DNA of 36,317 bases, from assembly GCA_021787735.1 (NCBI GenBank), contig JAJYLL010000046.1, positions 1-36,317 of the forward strand, given 5' to 3'. The translations under genes were made by a program, and so were the position numbers. Positions within the stretch are counted from its first letter, which is position 1; each line of letters opens with the position of its first letter. The notes below the pieces were generated by a model. The model was given only the letters and a program-made list of their open reading frames with translations, did not search any database and was not told the origin of the DNA. This DNA comes from Acidobacteriota bacterium (GTDB lineage Bacteria; Acidobacteriota; Terriglobia; UBA7540). Shown here one piece after another: positions 8,629-16,802 of the stretch.

Positions 8629-8687
8629 AACCACCGCGCCTGAAATCTTATTTGGAAGGGTCATAAAATCAAGGGGATTTAAATATC

Positions 8688-9599
8688 ATGTCATCCAGAG
8701 AAGAGTGGAAGCATCGCTTCCGAGGAGTTTTTCCTGCCGCAGTCACCCCGTTTGACGCTAACGGCGAGTTTGCCGCTGCGACATTTGAACGTTTGATCGC
8801 TCGACTTTATGAGACCGGCGTCCAGGGCGTCTACGTCTGCGGCCAGACGGGAGAAGGCCTTCTGCAATCGGCTGAGATGCGGCAGCAGGTGGCGGAGACG
8901 GCCGTTCGCTGCTCGCCAAAAGACAGGACCGTAATCCTGCACGTGGGCGCCGGCCGCCTGGCAGACGCCATCCAACTTGCCCGCCATGCGGAACGCATTG
9001 GAGCGAGCGCCGTCAGCAGCCTGCCTCCGGCCGGGAACTACAACTTCGCAGAGCTGCATGACTATTATAAGCAACTGGCGAAAGCCTCCGGCTTGCCGCT
9101 GCTGATCTACTACTATCCGGAAGCAAACCCTATCACGGTGACTCTCGAAGAACTTCTCGATCTTTGTTCAATCCCGAACGTAATCGGCTTGAAATTCACG
9201 GACTTCGATCTCTATCGGCTGCATCAAATCAACCTGTCGGGCAAAGTGATCTTCAACGGCCGCGACGAAGTGCTTGCCGCGGGACTATTGTTGGGCGCGG
9301 ATGGCGGTATTGGAAGTTTCTACAATCTTGTCCCCGAACTTTTTCTTCGGATCTACGAAAGTGCGCGCAACAGCAAATGGGATGAAGCCCGCCGCGCTCA
9401 GGACCAGGTGAACGAACTCATCCGCATCACACTGAAATTCCCCATGCTTTCGGCCGTCAAGACCATGCTGAAGTGGCAAGGCTTTGACTGCGGTCAGTGC
9501 CTGGCGCCGCGCCAGAACCTGACGCATGAGCAGGAACTTCAACTGCGTGCCCTGATCGAAAAGAGCAGCCTCAGCCCATCGCTTGCTGGTGCGCGATGA
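8688..9599 (+). CDS. N-acetylneuraminate lyase-like aldolase (DHDPS superfamily)
   Basis: A 303-residue TIM-barrel aldolase. Schiff-base Lys169 lies in NVIGLKFTDFDLY; the catalytic Tyr is in LLIYYYPEA (142-143). The segments GVYVCGQTGEGLLQS, NGRDEVLAAG and LGADGGIGSFYN match E. coli NanA more closely than dihydrodipicolinate synthase. NanA splits N-acetylneuraminate into N-acetylmannosamine and pyruvate in the cytoplasm. The Ser of the NanA GSTGE loop is Gln here, so carboxylate binding or substrate may differ. A GGGG stretch about 11 nt before the ATG is a weak ribosome site. Neighbours, an exported sialidase upstream and a transporter overlapping its stop, support a sialic acid role; other 2-keto sugar acid aldolases remain possible. 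Confidence 0.85.
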   Translation: MSSREEWKHRFRGVFPAAVTPFDANGEFAAATFERLIARLYETGVQGVYVCGQTGEGLLQSAEMRQQVAETAVRCSPKDRTVILHVGAGRLADAIQLARHAERIGASAVSSLPPAGNYNFAELHDYYKQLAKASGLPLLIYYYPEANPITVTLEELLDLCSIPNVIGLKFTDFDLYRLHQINLSGKVIFNGRDEVLAAGLLLGADGGIGSFYNLVPELFLRIYESARNSKWDEARRAQDQVNELIRITLKFPMLSAVKTMLKWQGFDCGQCLAPRQNLTHEQELQLRALIEKSSLSPSLAGAR

Positions 9600-10849
9600 G
9601 CGCCGAGCGCGCCGCAAGCAAGCCCATCTACCCTTGGGTTCTGGTCGCGCTCCTGTGGTTCATCTTTCTGCTGAATTACCTGGACCGCGAAGTCATCTTC
9701 TCGGTCTTCCCCTTGCTGCAGAAGAACCTGAAGCTCACGGACCTTGAGCTGGGGCTTCTCAGTACCTCCTTCCTGTGGGTCTACGCCATCGCCAGTCCGC
9801 TGATCGGATTTCTTGCGGACCGCTTTGGCCGCAAGAGGGTGATTGTCGCAAGCCTGATGGTCTGGTCGCTGATGACCTGGGCCACCGGCAAAGCCAGAAG
9901 CTTCCGCGAACTGCTGGCCGTGCGGGGGCTGATGGGCGTGAGCGAGGCCGCCTACCTGCCCGCAGGTCTGGCCATGATTGCCGACCATCACAGCGAACGA
10001 ACCCGCTCGCTCGCCACCGGCATCCATTACAGCGGAGCGTATCTGGGCATTGTGCTGGGCGGCATTGCCGGAGGCTGGATCGGAGAGCGCTATGGGTGGC
10101 GCCCGGCATTCACCTTTCTGGGAATCCTCGGTGTGGCCTATGCCCTGGTGGCCCTGCTCGGCCTGCGCGAAAAACCGCCGAGTACGGCACCAACTGCTGA
10201 ACATGCGGGCGTTGCCCAACCACGCCTTGTGCCCTCGCTCCGCAAGCTCTTCGCGCTGCGCGGCTTTGTGACGCTGACGCTTGTGTTCAGCATGATGTCC
10301 ATTGCCAACTGGCTGGTCTACACCTGGATGCCGATTTATCTCTACGAACGCTTCCATATGAGCCTGCTGGCCGCTGGATTTTCCGCCACCGCATACATGC
10401 AGGTGGGCAGCGTCGGCGGAATCCTGCTGGGCGGAATTCTGGCTGACCGCTGGGCAACACGATCACCGCGCGGCCGGCTGATGACACAGGCGGCGGGCCT
10501 GGCGATTGCGGCGCCGTTCCTGTGCATCATTGGAATCACGGGCTCGGGCTGGGTGCTGCTGGCGGCGCTCACCATTTTCGGCATTGGCCGCGGATCGTAC
10601 GATTGCAGTTGCATGCCCGTGCTCAGCCAGATCGCCAGCCCCGAGCTTCGAGCAACAGGATACGGCGTTTTCAATTTTGTGGGCACCTTCGCCGGAGGCA
10701 TTTCCGCTGCGCTTGCCGGCGGACTGAAACACACCATCGGCCTCGGCGGCGCCATGGTTGCTGCGAGTGTCGTGGTCCTACTTGCAGCCCTCTTGCTCTT
10801 CCGCCTGAACATTGCCCCAATGCAGCCCGCCGGAATGTTGAAACATTAA
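9596..10849 (+). CDS. MFS transporter, probably for sialic acid or a related sugar acid
   Basis: A 417-residue inner-membrane protein with 12 predicted segments. The MFS motif between segments 2 and 3 reads LADRFGRKR, followed by GLMGVSEAAYLPAG and FGIGRGSYDCSCMP in the C-terminal half. The fold resembles the anion:cation symporter/hexuronate (ExuT-like) group. Its ATG overlaps the lyase TGA (ATGA at 9596-9599), so translation is probably coupled. Import of the sugar released by the upstream sialidase is the simplest role; substrate is inferred from context only. No N-acetylmannosamine kinase or epimerase is seen nearby, so the pathway would have to be completed elsewhere. Confidence 0.85.
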   Translation: MSAERAASKPIYPWVLVALLWFIFLLNYLDREVIFSVFPLLQKNLKLTDLELGLLSTSFLWVYAIASPLIGFLADRFGRKRVIVASLMVWSLMTWATGKARSFRELLAVRGLMGVSEAAYLPAGLAMIADHHSERTRSLATGIHYSGAYLGIVLGGIAGGWIGERYGWRPAFTFLGILGVAYALVALLGLREKPPSTAPTAEHAGVAQPRLVPSLRKLFALRGFVTLTLVFSMMSIANWLVYTWMPIYLYERFHMSLLAAGFSATAYMQVGSVGGILLGGILADRWATRSPRGRLMTQAAGLAIAAPFLCIIGITGSGWVLLAALTIFGIGRGSYDCSCMPVLSQIASPELRATGYGVFNFVGTFAGGISAALAGGLKHTIGLGGAMVAASVVVLLAALLLFRLNIAPMQPAGMLKH

Positions 10850-10947
10850 GGTCGAGAACAGCAGAACACTCTCGCTTCCCAAGTTGCACGGCACTACAAT
10901 ACAAGGTTCAAGGCGTCGCCCTCGGGCGGCCAACTTCGGGAGCCGAC

Positions 10948-12201
10948 ATGAGCACCTCTGCAAACCAGATCAGCATCACGTCCGTCGAAAAAATCCGCGA
11001 GCAGTTTCCGGCGCTTGAGCGCCGCGAAGGCGGCTACCCGGTCGCATATTTTGATGGGCCCGGCGGAACGCAGGTTCCCCGCCCCGTCGTGGAGGCTGTC
11101 AGCGATTACCTCTATCATCACAACTCCAACACGCATTGGGGCTACGCCACCAGCAACGAAACGGACGCGACGATTCGCAACGGGCGGGCGGCGCTGGCAG
11201 ACCTGCTGAACGCGAAGCCGTCAGAAATCGTATTCGGTCCCAACATGAGCACGCTGACGTTCCACGTCTCGCGGGCGCTTGGCCGCGCCTTTGGCCCTGG
11301 TGATGAAATCGTAGTCACGGAGCTGGACCACCACGCAAACATCGATCCATGGCGGGCCCTCGAAAAGGACCGTGGCGTTACGGTCCGCTCCGTCAGGATG
11401 ATCACGGAGACGGGCCAACTCGATTGGCAGGACCTGGAGGCCAAGGTCGGCAAGCAAACCAAGGTGCTGGCCATCGGTGTAGCCTCGAACGCGCTGGGCA
11501 CGATCAATGATGTTCGCCGCGCTTCTGAAATTGCGCACAATGCCGGCGCTCTGCTTTTCGCCGACGGCGTGCATTCCACCCCGCACATCCCCACCGACGT
11601 TAAGGCGTGGGGCTGCGATCTCCTGGCCTGCTCTGCTTATAAGTTCTACGGGCCGCATATGGGCGTCCTTTACGGGCGGGAGGAACTCTTGCAATCGATC
11701 AACTTTCCGAAGCTGGCACCCGCGCCCTACACCGCCTCGGAGCGTGCAGAGACCGGTACGCAGAACCACGAAGGCATTGCAGGAGCCGCGGCCGCCGTGG
11801 ACTTCCTTGCATCGCTGGCCGCGGGAGCCTCCAGGCGGGAGAAACTTCAGGCCGCGCTTGCCGGACTCGACGCAAGAGGACACGCGCTTGTCACGCAAAT
11901 GTGGGACGGACTCTCGAACATCCCCGGGGTCAAAGTGTTTGGCCCCACGCCGGCGGAACCTCGAACGCCAACGGTGTCGTTCGTTGTGGAAGGGGTTGCT
12001 TCCGCCAGGGTTTCTGCCGATCTGGCGAAGCTGGGAGTTTTTGTCTCTCATGGCAATTTTTATGCGGCCACAGTTGTGGAACGGCTCGGGTTCAAAAACG
12101 AGGGGGTCGTCCGCGCCGGTTGCGCGTGCTATACAACCAGCGAAGAAGTCGATCGGCTCATCGCAGGCGTGCAGGGAATCGCCCGGCAGGGCGCCCGTTG
12201 A
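10948..12201 (+). CDS. Cysteine desulfurase-like class V aminotransferase (SufS-like)
   Basis: A 417-residue PLP enzyme; start set at 10948 by GGGAG 6 nt upstream. The PLP lysine is Lys232 in SAYKFYGPHMG; ELDHHANIDPW and FADGVHSTPH hold the cofactor-stacking His and the Asp. It belongs to the cysteine desulfurase-like subfamily, separate from true SufS/IscS. The usual catalytic-loop cysteine is not obvious; the C-terminal VRAGCACYTTSEEVDRL has two cysteines, but in the position where the subfamily normally has VRVGxxHYNT. The reaction is therefore uncertain (desulfurase, selenocysteine lyase or another beta-elimination). A 98-nt gap after the transporter gene leaves open whether it is co-transcribed. 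It is convergent with the sirtuin gene. Confidence 0.85.
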   Translation: MSTSANQISITSVEKIREQFPALERREGGYPVAYFDGPGGTQVPRPVVEAVSDYLYHHNSNTHWGYATSNETDATIRNGRAALADLLNAKPSEIVFGPNMSTLTFHVSRALGRAFGPGDEIVVTELDHHANIDPWRALEKDRGVTVRSVRMITETGQLDWQDLEAKVGKQTKVLAIGVASNALGTINDVRRASEIAHNAGALLFADGVHSTPHIPTDVKAWGCDLLACSAYKFYGPHMGVLYGREELLQSINFPKLAPAPYTASERAETGTQNHEGIAGAAAAVDFLASLAAGASRREKLQAALAGLDARGHALVTQMWDGLSNIPGVKVFGPTPAEPRTPTVSFVVEGVASARVSADLAKLGVFVSHGNFYAATVVERLGFKNEGVVRAGCACYTTSEEVDRLIAGVQGIARQGAR

Positions 12202-12212
12202 CAGGCCAATAA

Positions 12213-12228
12213 GAGTCTGCAAAGACTC
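12213..12228 (+). terminator. Weak candidate terminator after the PLP enzyme gene
   Basis: GAGTC, a 6-nt loop and GACTC form a 5-bp stem 12 nt after the stop codon, followed by CTTACTTCT. The stem is short and the tract is not a clean T run. Confidence 0.3.
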
Positions 12229-12263
12229 CTTACTTCTATCACCGCATCCCGTCCGCCGCTACC

Positions 12264-12287
12264 AGGAGGGCCGCTCTCCTCGACTAC
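12264..12287 (-). repeat. REP-like GTAG-foot hairpin
   Basis: On the minus strand GTAG (12284-12287) precedes AGGAG, a 7-nt loop and CTCCT. A second GTAGCGGCGG follows just beyond on the same strand. The layout parallels the REP units around the RAYT gene, but the stem sequence differs. Confidence 0.3.
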
Positions 12288-12515
12288 AACAGTCACGCAA
12301 ATTCAGCAAATTTAGCCGGAGATTTCCGCATTTTTTGCCGGGTGTAGCCGCAGAACCGCAATTGACACAGGAATTCGACCGCCGCGCCCGCTTCTGTAAA
12401 ACCCGCTCTCCTGTTTTTTCCGCAGAGCACGCTTAAATTTTGGGGGATGTCCTGCATTTCCACATCCGGCGGTGAGGGCACCACCGTTACAGGCGCGGCC
12501 TGTGGGGATTGCCGA

Positions 12516-13292
12516 TTAGGAGTGCGCGTCGAGAGGAAGACCTTTCTTCACTTCCTCCAGGATTTCACCAGCTTTCCCCTGGAGTCTGACATCGGCGTAT
12601 GGCGACAATACAGTTGGATTGGGATTGATCTCCACCAGCAGCGCCTCCGAGCGATTAGCCCGCAAGGCCCAGTCGCCGATGTAGCCGAATGTTGCCTCCG
12701 TGCCAATCACCAGCGCCACATCAATATGGGTGTGGCGGAGATAATCGTCAACGTGGGCGCTAGCGTCGGGAGGCAGCGATTCGCCAAACCAGACCACGCC
12801 GGGCCGCAGAATTCCGCCACAGGCACAGGTTGGCGGGAGCGTGGGAAGAGGCACTCGCCGGTCTTCATAACTCTTGCCGTCTTTGAGACAAATAACATTC
12901 CAGATGGAGCCATGTATGTGGATCACCCGGTGGCTGCCCGCCCTCTCATGAAGGTCATCCACATTCTGAGTAATGATGAACACTTCCCTGTCCGGTGCTT
13001 CCAGTTCCGCCAGCACAACGTGCGCCGGGTTCGGTGAGGCATTCGCGATGAGACCGCGGCGGTATTCGTACCATTCCCAAACAAGTTTTGGGTCCTTTTC
13101 AAAAGCGGCGAAAGTGGCGAGTTCGGCTGGATTCCGCGACCTCCACCAGCCTCCCTCGCCCCGAAATGTGGGAATGTTGCTTTCTGCAGACACGCCAGCG
13201 CCTGTAAGCACCAGAACTTTTCCGGCTTCGCGGAGTCTTTGGATAACCTTGCGAAGGTCGGCGGAAGATCGGCTTTGAGCGTGGTTAGTCAT
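12516..13292 (-). CDS. Sir2-family NAD-dependent lysine deacylase, SIRT5/CobB-like
   Basis: A 258-residue sirtuin. The reading frame is open further upstream, but MTNHAQ at 13292 begins the family-length protein. NAD motifs are GAGVSAESNIPTFRG (31-45) and TQNVDDLHERAG (108-119); the catalytic base is His127 in IHIHGS. WEWYEYRR places Tyr75 and Arg78 at the Y-x-x-R site that in SIRT5 and CobB binds malonyl or succinyl groups, so removal of acidic acyl groups is likely. The zinc site is unusual: only Cys135 in the first half and Cys156-x-Cys158 in the second, instead of two Cys-x2-Cys pairs. The product would act in the cytoplasm on acylated metabolic enzymes. Convergent with the PLP enzyme gene. 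Confidence 0.9.
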   Translation of the reverse strand: MTNHAQSRSSADLRKVIQRLREAGKVLVLTGAGVSAESNIPTFRGEGGWWRSRNPAELATFAAFEKDPKLVWEWYEYRRGLIANASPNPAHVVLAELEAPDREVFIITQNVDDLHERAGSHRVIHIHGSIWNVICLKDGKSYEDRRVPLPTLPPTCACGGILRPGVVWFGESLPPDASAHVDDYLRHTHIDVALVIGTEATFGYIGDWALRANRSEALLVEINPNPTVLSPYADVRLQGKAGEILEEVKKGLPLDAHS

Positions 13293-13766
13293 GAAGGGCA
13301 ATTGTAACCCACTCCGCAGTGGGGATGAACTAAGGGCAAACAGCGATGCACGGTCACTACGGAATTCCGCAAAGCGGCGAGCATTGCGTTGCACAATCTG
13401 AAATCCTGGGTTACAGAGACGTAGCGGCGGGGTTATCTCGATACCCTTGAAGCTCATGGCAATTTAAAGCCGCTCCTGCGGAATTTGAAATTGGAGATTT
13501 GAGATTGCAGGGCAAAATCCGAATTGGAGCTGCAGAGCCGTGATTCAATCTGGCGTGATTACGCCGGATGAAAAGGGAGCCGGCCGAAAACCGGCGCTGT
13601 ATCCCGAACCGCGTTCCCCCAACGCGGCAACATCAGAGGCTTCCCCTCTTCATTCCGCCGTGCGGACGCGGGCCTGCCTGGCAGCGGAAGCGGTGAATTC
13701 CATTCTCAACATGTAGGCCAACCGCCTCGCACTCCGGCCCCGGACGACGCCACAACGCAATCTCGG
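13293..13766. other. Intergenic region with AT-rich direct repeats and hairpins
   Basis: The sirtuin frame stays open upstream to 13457 but lacks family homology there. The spacer has GTAGCGGCGG at 13421, similar to the REP-like unit near 17766, an AT-rich stretch with repeated (GA)TTTGA-like words near 13480-13510, and a GCCGG/CCGGC hairpin near 13580-13597. No gene is recognised. Confidence 0.5.
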
Positions 13767-15557
13767 CTAATGTGCGTTAAGACCTCCCGCAATCAGCAAC
13801 TCGGCCGCTTGCTGCAGTCGGTTGTGCAGTTCCGTCATCTTTCCCGACACAGCACTCTGCTGCTGTTCTAGCTCTGCCTGAGTGATCTGCTCCATTTGCT
13901 GGCGGTAAGATTCAAATGAATCTTGTGCGGACGATCGAATTCGGGCCGCTGCCTGCGCCGCCTCTTCTCTTAACACAGCTACCGAAGTATTTGCTTGTTC
14001 GGACAGTTCATGGAGCACCGGCTCAGACGCAGCCTTCAAATCCGCCACCACCCGCAAGCTCGCCTGGTCTGCCTCCTGCCGGAGCCGCTGCAGCATACTG
14101 TCAAAGCAACTCTCGGAGGCCTGCTGCAATTGGGCTGAATGCTGCGCGGCAGCCGCTTGCTGGAAGTCCTGGACAAGCCGTCTGATCTCCTGCAGTTGCT
14201 GGTCCGCTGTCTGTCGAACGCGCTCTTCCATGGATTGCACGCAAGTCTCGATCATGGCCATCAGTTGCTCGCGGGAATCGGCAATGTGCTGGTCGCTTGT
14301 GGCTGCCAATTCGAGTTCCAGCGACTGGTGCGCGGCGAGACAAAGATCATGGACGCCTTGCCGCACACCCTCCGTCTCCAGCTTCATGAACGCGCCGATT
14401 TCTTCCCGCGAATTTTCCATCGAGTCTTCCAACTGGTGGTGCATGTGCTGGACAGACGAGTCAATCAGGCCTGCCGCCGTGTGCGCAATATGGCTGGAAA
14501 TTTCAGAGAGGGCGCTTCCCTGCGCTTCTTTAATCATTCCATCAATTTGCAACTTGAAGCTCTCGGCACGCCGGGCATGGTCATGCTGAAGGTCCGCGGT
14601 GGCTGCGGAAGTTATCTCAGCCAGGCGGCCCTTAAAGCGGCCAAGCGCCCCGTCAAGCTCGCCGGTGATTTTGCCTTCGATGCCGTTTACTGCCTCATCG
14701 GCAGCAGCGCTCAGGCGTTCAGCCGTTTTCCTTCTTACCGTTTCGGCATTCTGCTCGCAAGCCTGGAGCGAAGCCTTCTCCAGAGAGCCCATCTGGCCTT
14801 TAGCCGACTGCGCGGCCGCCTGAAGAGTTGCTTGGATCTGTTCCGCCTGCTCAGCAATCAGGTCCTGAGCGTTCTTTCTGAGCGAGGCCGCAAAGGTGGC
14901 ACTGGCTTCTTCGATGTAAGGTTCCAGAAGCTTTTCAATCTGCCGGGGCGTGGGAGTCTCCGTTCCCTTGCAGGTGAGCCAGACCCACCGGGCAAACTCG
15001 TCAGTCTGCGACTTGACAATGTCGGCAACGCGGTCCTTGCTCTGCTGCGCGACATCGATTTGCATCTGCTGGGTTCCGAACTCGCCCTTCAGCTTTTCGC
15101 GCAGTTGGCCGGCCGCCTGCTCAATCTGGCCGTTGATCTCGTTCTCGACAGCTCCCAGAGCGGCACGCGCCTGATCTTCAGCATGATGCGACAATTCGGA
15201 GGCTGTCCTGAGAGAAAAAGCCTCCAGGTCATTTCGGATCCGGTCCTTTAAAGTGGAGTAGTCAAGGCGTGGTACACGATTGGAGCCGTCCGGGAAAACG
15301 GGTGATGTACCCGGCAATTCAACTCCAGAAAACTGACTGACGGCCTGCAGCACTTCCTGGAGTGTGTGCTGCATCCGTTCCATTTCCGAGTGCCAGGGCG
15401 CCGCCTGCTCCTCACGGTCTTGCGCCCGTTTGGATGGCATTTGCCCATTGTTGCCGCTGCGGATTGATCGAAGTTCCTCTGCGAGCGAAAGTGAAATTGG
15501 TCCCTTCATTTTGAACTGCCGCGTGCTGCACGTTAAAAGACGCCGGATGCTGCTCAT
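13767..15557 (-). CDS. Long soluble coiled-coil protein of unknown function
   Basis: A 596-residue protein. Start 15557 is preferred over the frame opening at 15626 because GGAGGG precedes it by 4-5 nt. No catalytic motif, signal peptide or membrane segment is seen. From about residue 110 to the end it is Ala-, Gln- and Glu-rich with heptad-like spacing, broken once by an aromatic-containing island around residues 205-235 (DEFARWVWLTCKG followed by PRQIEKLLEPYIEEA). Domain searches on such sequences often give weak apolipoprotein or methyl-accepting-type hits, caused by helix composition. Two cysteines lie in the helical part (Ala-Cys-Glu-Gln and Glu-Thr-Cys-Val). A scaffolding or cytoskeletal role is possible but not shown. 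It stands as a single gene with no partner. Confidence 0.7.
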   Translation of the reverse strand: MSSIRRLLTCSTRQFKMKGPISLSLAEELRSIRSGNNGQMPSKRAQDREEQAAPWHSEMERMQHTLQEVLQAVSQFSGVELPGTSPVFPDGSNRVPRLDYSTLKDRIRNDLEAFSLRTASELSHHAEDQARAALGAVENEINGQIEQAAGQLREKLKGEFGTQQMQIDVAQQSKDRVADIVKSQTDEFARWVWLTCKGTETPTPRQIEKLLEPYIEEASATFAASLRKNAQDLIAEQAEQIQATLQAAAQSAKGQMGSLEKASLQACEQNAETVRRKTAERLSAAADEAVNGIEGKITGELDGALGRFKGRLAEITSAATADLQHDHARRAESFKLQIDGMIKEAQGSALSEISSHIAHTAAGLIDSSVQHMHHQLEDSMENSREEIGAFMKLETEGVRQGVHDLCLAAHQSLELELAATSDQHIADSREQLMAMIETCVQSMEERVRQTADQQLQEIRRLVQDFQQAAAAQHSAQLQQASESCFDSMLQRLRQEADQASLRVVADLKAASEPVLHELSEQANTSVAVLREEAAQAAARIRSSAQDSFESYRQQMEQITQAELEQQQSAVSGKMTELHNRLQQAAELLIAGGLNAH

Positions 15558-16250
15558 GGAACCCTCCATGAGACGGCGTACCAGCCACGCGGCCCCCTCT
15601 CTTTCTGCCCATGGCTGGATGGGCATTCAAGTTGTTACCAGATCAGAATGAAGGACACTGCCGGTTCCTCTTGCGAGGATATTGACTCATTCGTTGGTGG
15701 CGCTCTGGAAGAACCATGTTGGCCATACCGCCGTTGCCCTGACCGGAGGCGTGCATAATGGGGATGGCCAACTCTCGCGAGCCTTGAATCACAACTACCG
15801 GAACACATATCCGTTTTTAATAACGGCAGAACCGGCGGCAGTGATCATTGCCGCGAGCCGACTCAAAGCTTTCCATTCCAAATCTCAGGCCGGCGACCTT
15901 GATGTCGACCTGATCAATAACAATAAGATGCTCCGGAATTATCCCACCTGTCAATAGGATAATCACCCAGTAAACGCCGTACCTAATAACAATTCAGTGA
16001 ACAGTGGTATCAAATTCACTGGGCGGACAGCAATCATCTGCTGTAATTTCAATGAAATGGGCGGTGCGCGATGCGTGCCGAGAGACCACGCCACTAGCCC
16101 TTGGGCAAGTGGATTCTAGCAGTGTCAATGCCCGCGAACCACTGCCTTGAACATATAGCATGGCCACCCGTTTGCCACTTTCCACAGAGTGCACGGAAGC
16201 ACGAGGGGACCTACCGCGGCGGATTGAGGCCCGGGAAAGCCCCTATCGCC
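15558..16250. other. Intergenic region without a recognised gene
   Basis: About 690 bp. Short frames occur on both strands but none has a ribosome site, family motif or convincing codon use. Base composition is more AT-rich than in the flanking genes, with several AATAAC words near 15815-15990. It may be degraded coding sequence or an untranslated regulatory region. Confidence 0.5.
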
Positions 16251-16475
16251 TCATATCTCGGCCTGGCGGGCAGAAGAGGTGACCATCCAAACCATCTGGG
16301 AAAAAGGAACAAAAACAATGGGTTCCTTCACGCCCACGGGGAATTCTGCAAGTGAAGTTTCGTCTGTCTTGGTGAGCCAAAGGCCCAGCGCTTCCTCGCC
16401 TCGAACTTCCGCGTTGAGCAAACTGTGGTCGCCGAGCTTTATCGTCACATGCCGCCTTCTTACCTCAAAAAGCAT
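16251..16475 (-). CDS. Orphan 74-residue protein
   Basis: The ATG at 16475 is preceded by AAGGAAGGAG at ideal distance, one of the strongest ribosome sites in the window. The longer frame to 16835 is open but has no start signal. The protein begins MLFEVRRRHVTIKLG, has alternating hydrophobic and charged residues suggesting beta strands, and ends with PIVFVPFSQMVWMVTSSARQ. No signal peptide, membrane span or cysteine pair. No family recognised. It is divergent from the cyclic-nucleotide-domain gene at 16803; the 327-bp spacer holds overlapping palindromes that could serve both. Confidence 0.6.
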   Translation of the reverse strand: MLFEVRRRHVTIKLGDHSLLNAEVRGEEALGLWLTKTDETSLAEFPVGVKEPIVFVPFSQMVWMVTSSARQAEI

Positions 16476-16802
16476 TTCGTTTCTCCTTCCTTTGTTGAAC
16501 TTTCGCCAGGGGCTCCGTTTTGCCCCTCCGTTGATGTGCAGCGAATCCTTCCAGTGCCGAACAAAAGGGTGTTTACCGAAGGGCCCCAATGTACCACCTT
16601 GTGTAGCTAGCGTCCACGGCATGTAATCACAGGCAATTGTGTAATTGATCGTCAATGAGAGTGTCGCCTCTGGAACGGCACGTGAAAGGTGACCTATACA
16701 ACCCTCTACCGATTTCAGATGGCAGCGGTTAAAATTCAACAGCAAGTGAGTCCCTGAGGCAATCTCCGAAACGTGAATTCTCATTTCTGCAAGGCGAGGT
16801 GA
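16476..16802. other. Divergent regulatory spacer with overlapping palindromes
   Basis: Between the orphan protein and the DUF1003 gene. CAATTGTGTAATTG (16634-16647) and ATTGATCGTCAAT (16644-16656) are perfect dyads that share four bases. Both are candidate operators. Their TTGA/TCAA core recalls CRP/FNR-type sites but the spacing is not canonical. No further gene is seen. Confidence 0.4.

Larger units (their letters stand above)
12202..12515. other. Convergent intergenic region
   Basis: This spacer sits between the 3' ends of the PLP enzyme and the sirtuin genes. It holds a weak hairpin (12213-12228) and a GTAG-foot hairpin (12264-12287). No coding signal is seen in either strand. Confidence 0.6.

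Noticed and set aside
10522..10947. N-terminal extension of the SufS-like enzyme
   Set aside because: It overlaps the end of the transporter gene in another frame and has no homology; a good ribosome site sits at 10948.
14139..15251. A 370-codon plus-strand frame opposite the coiled-coil protein
   Set aside because: Probable shadow: the minus frame has a strong ribosome site and coherent helical pattern, whereas this one is Leu/Arg-rich without a start signal.
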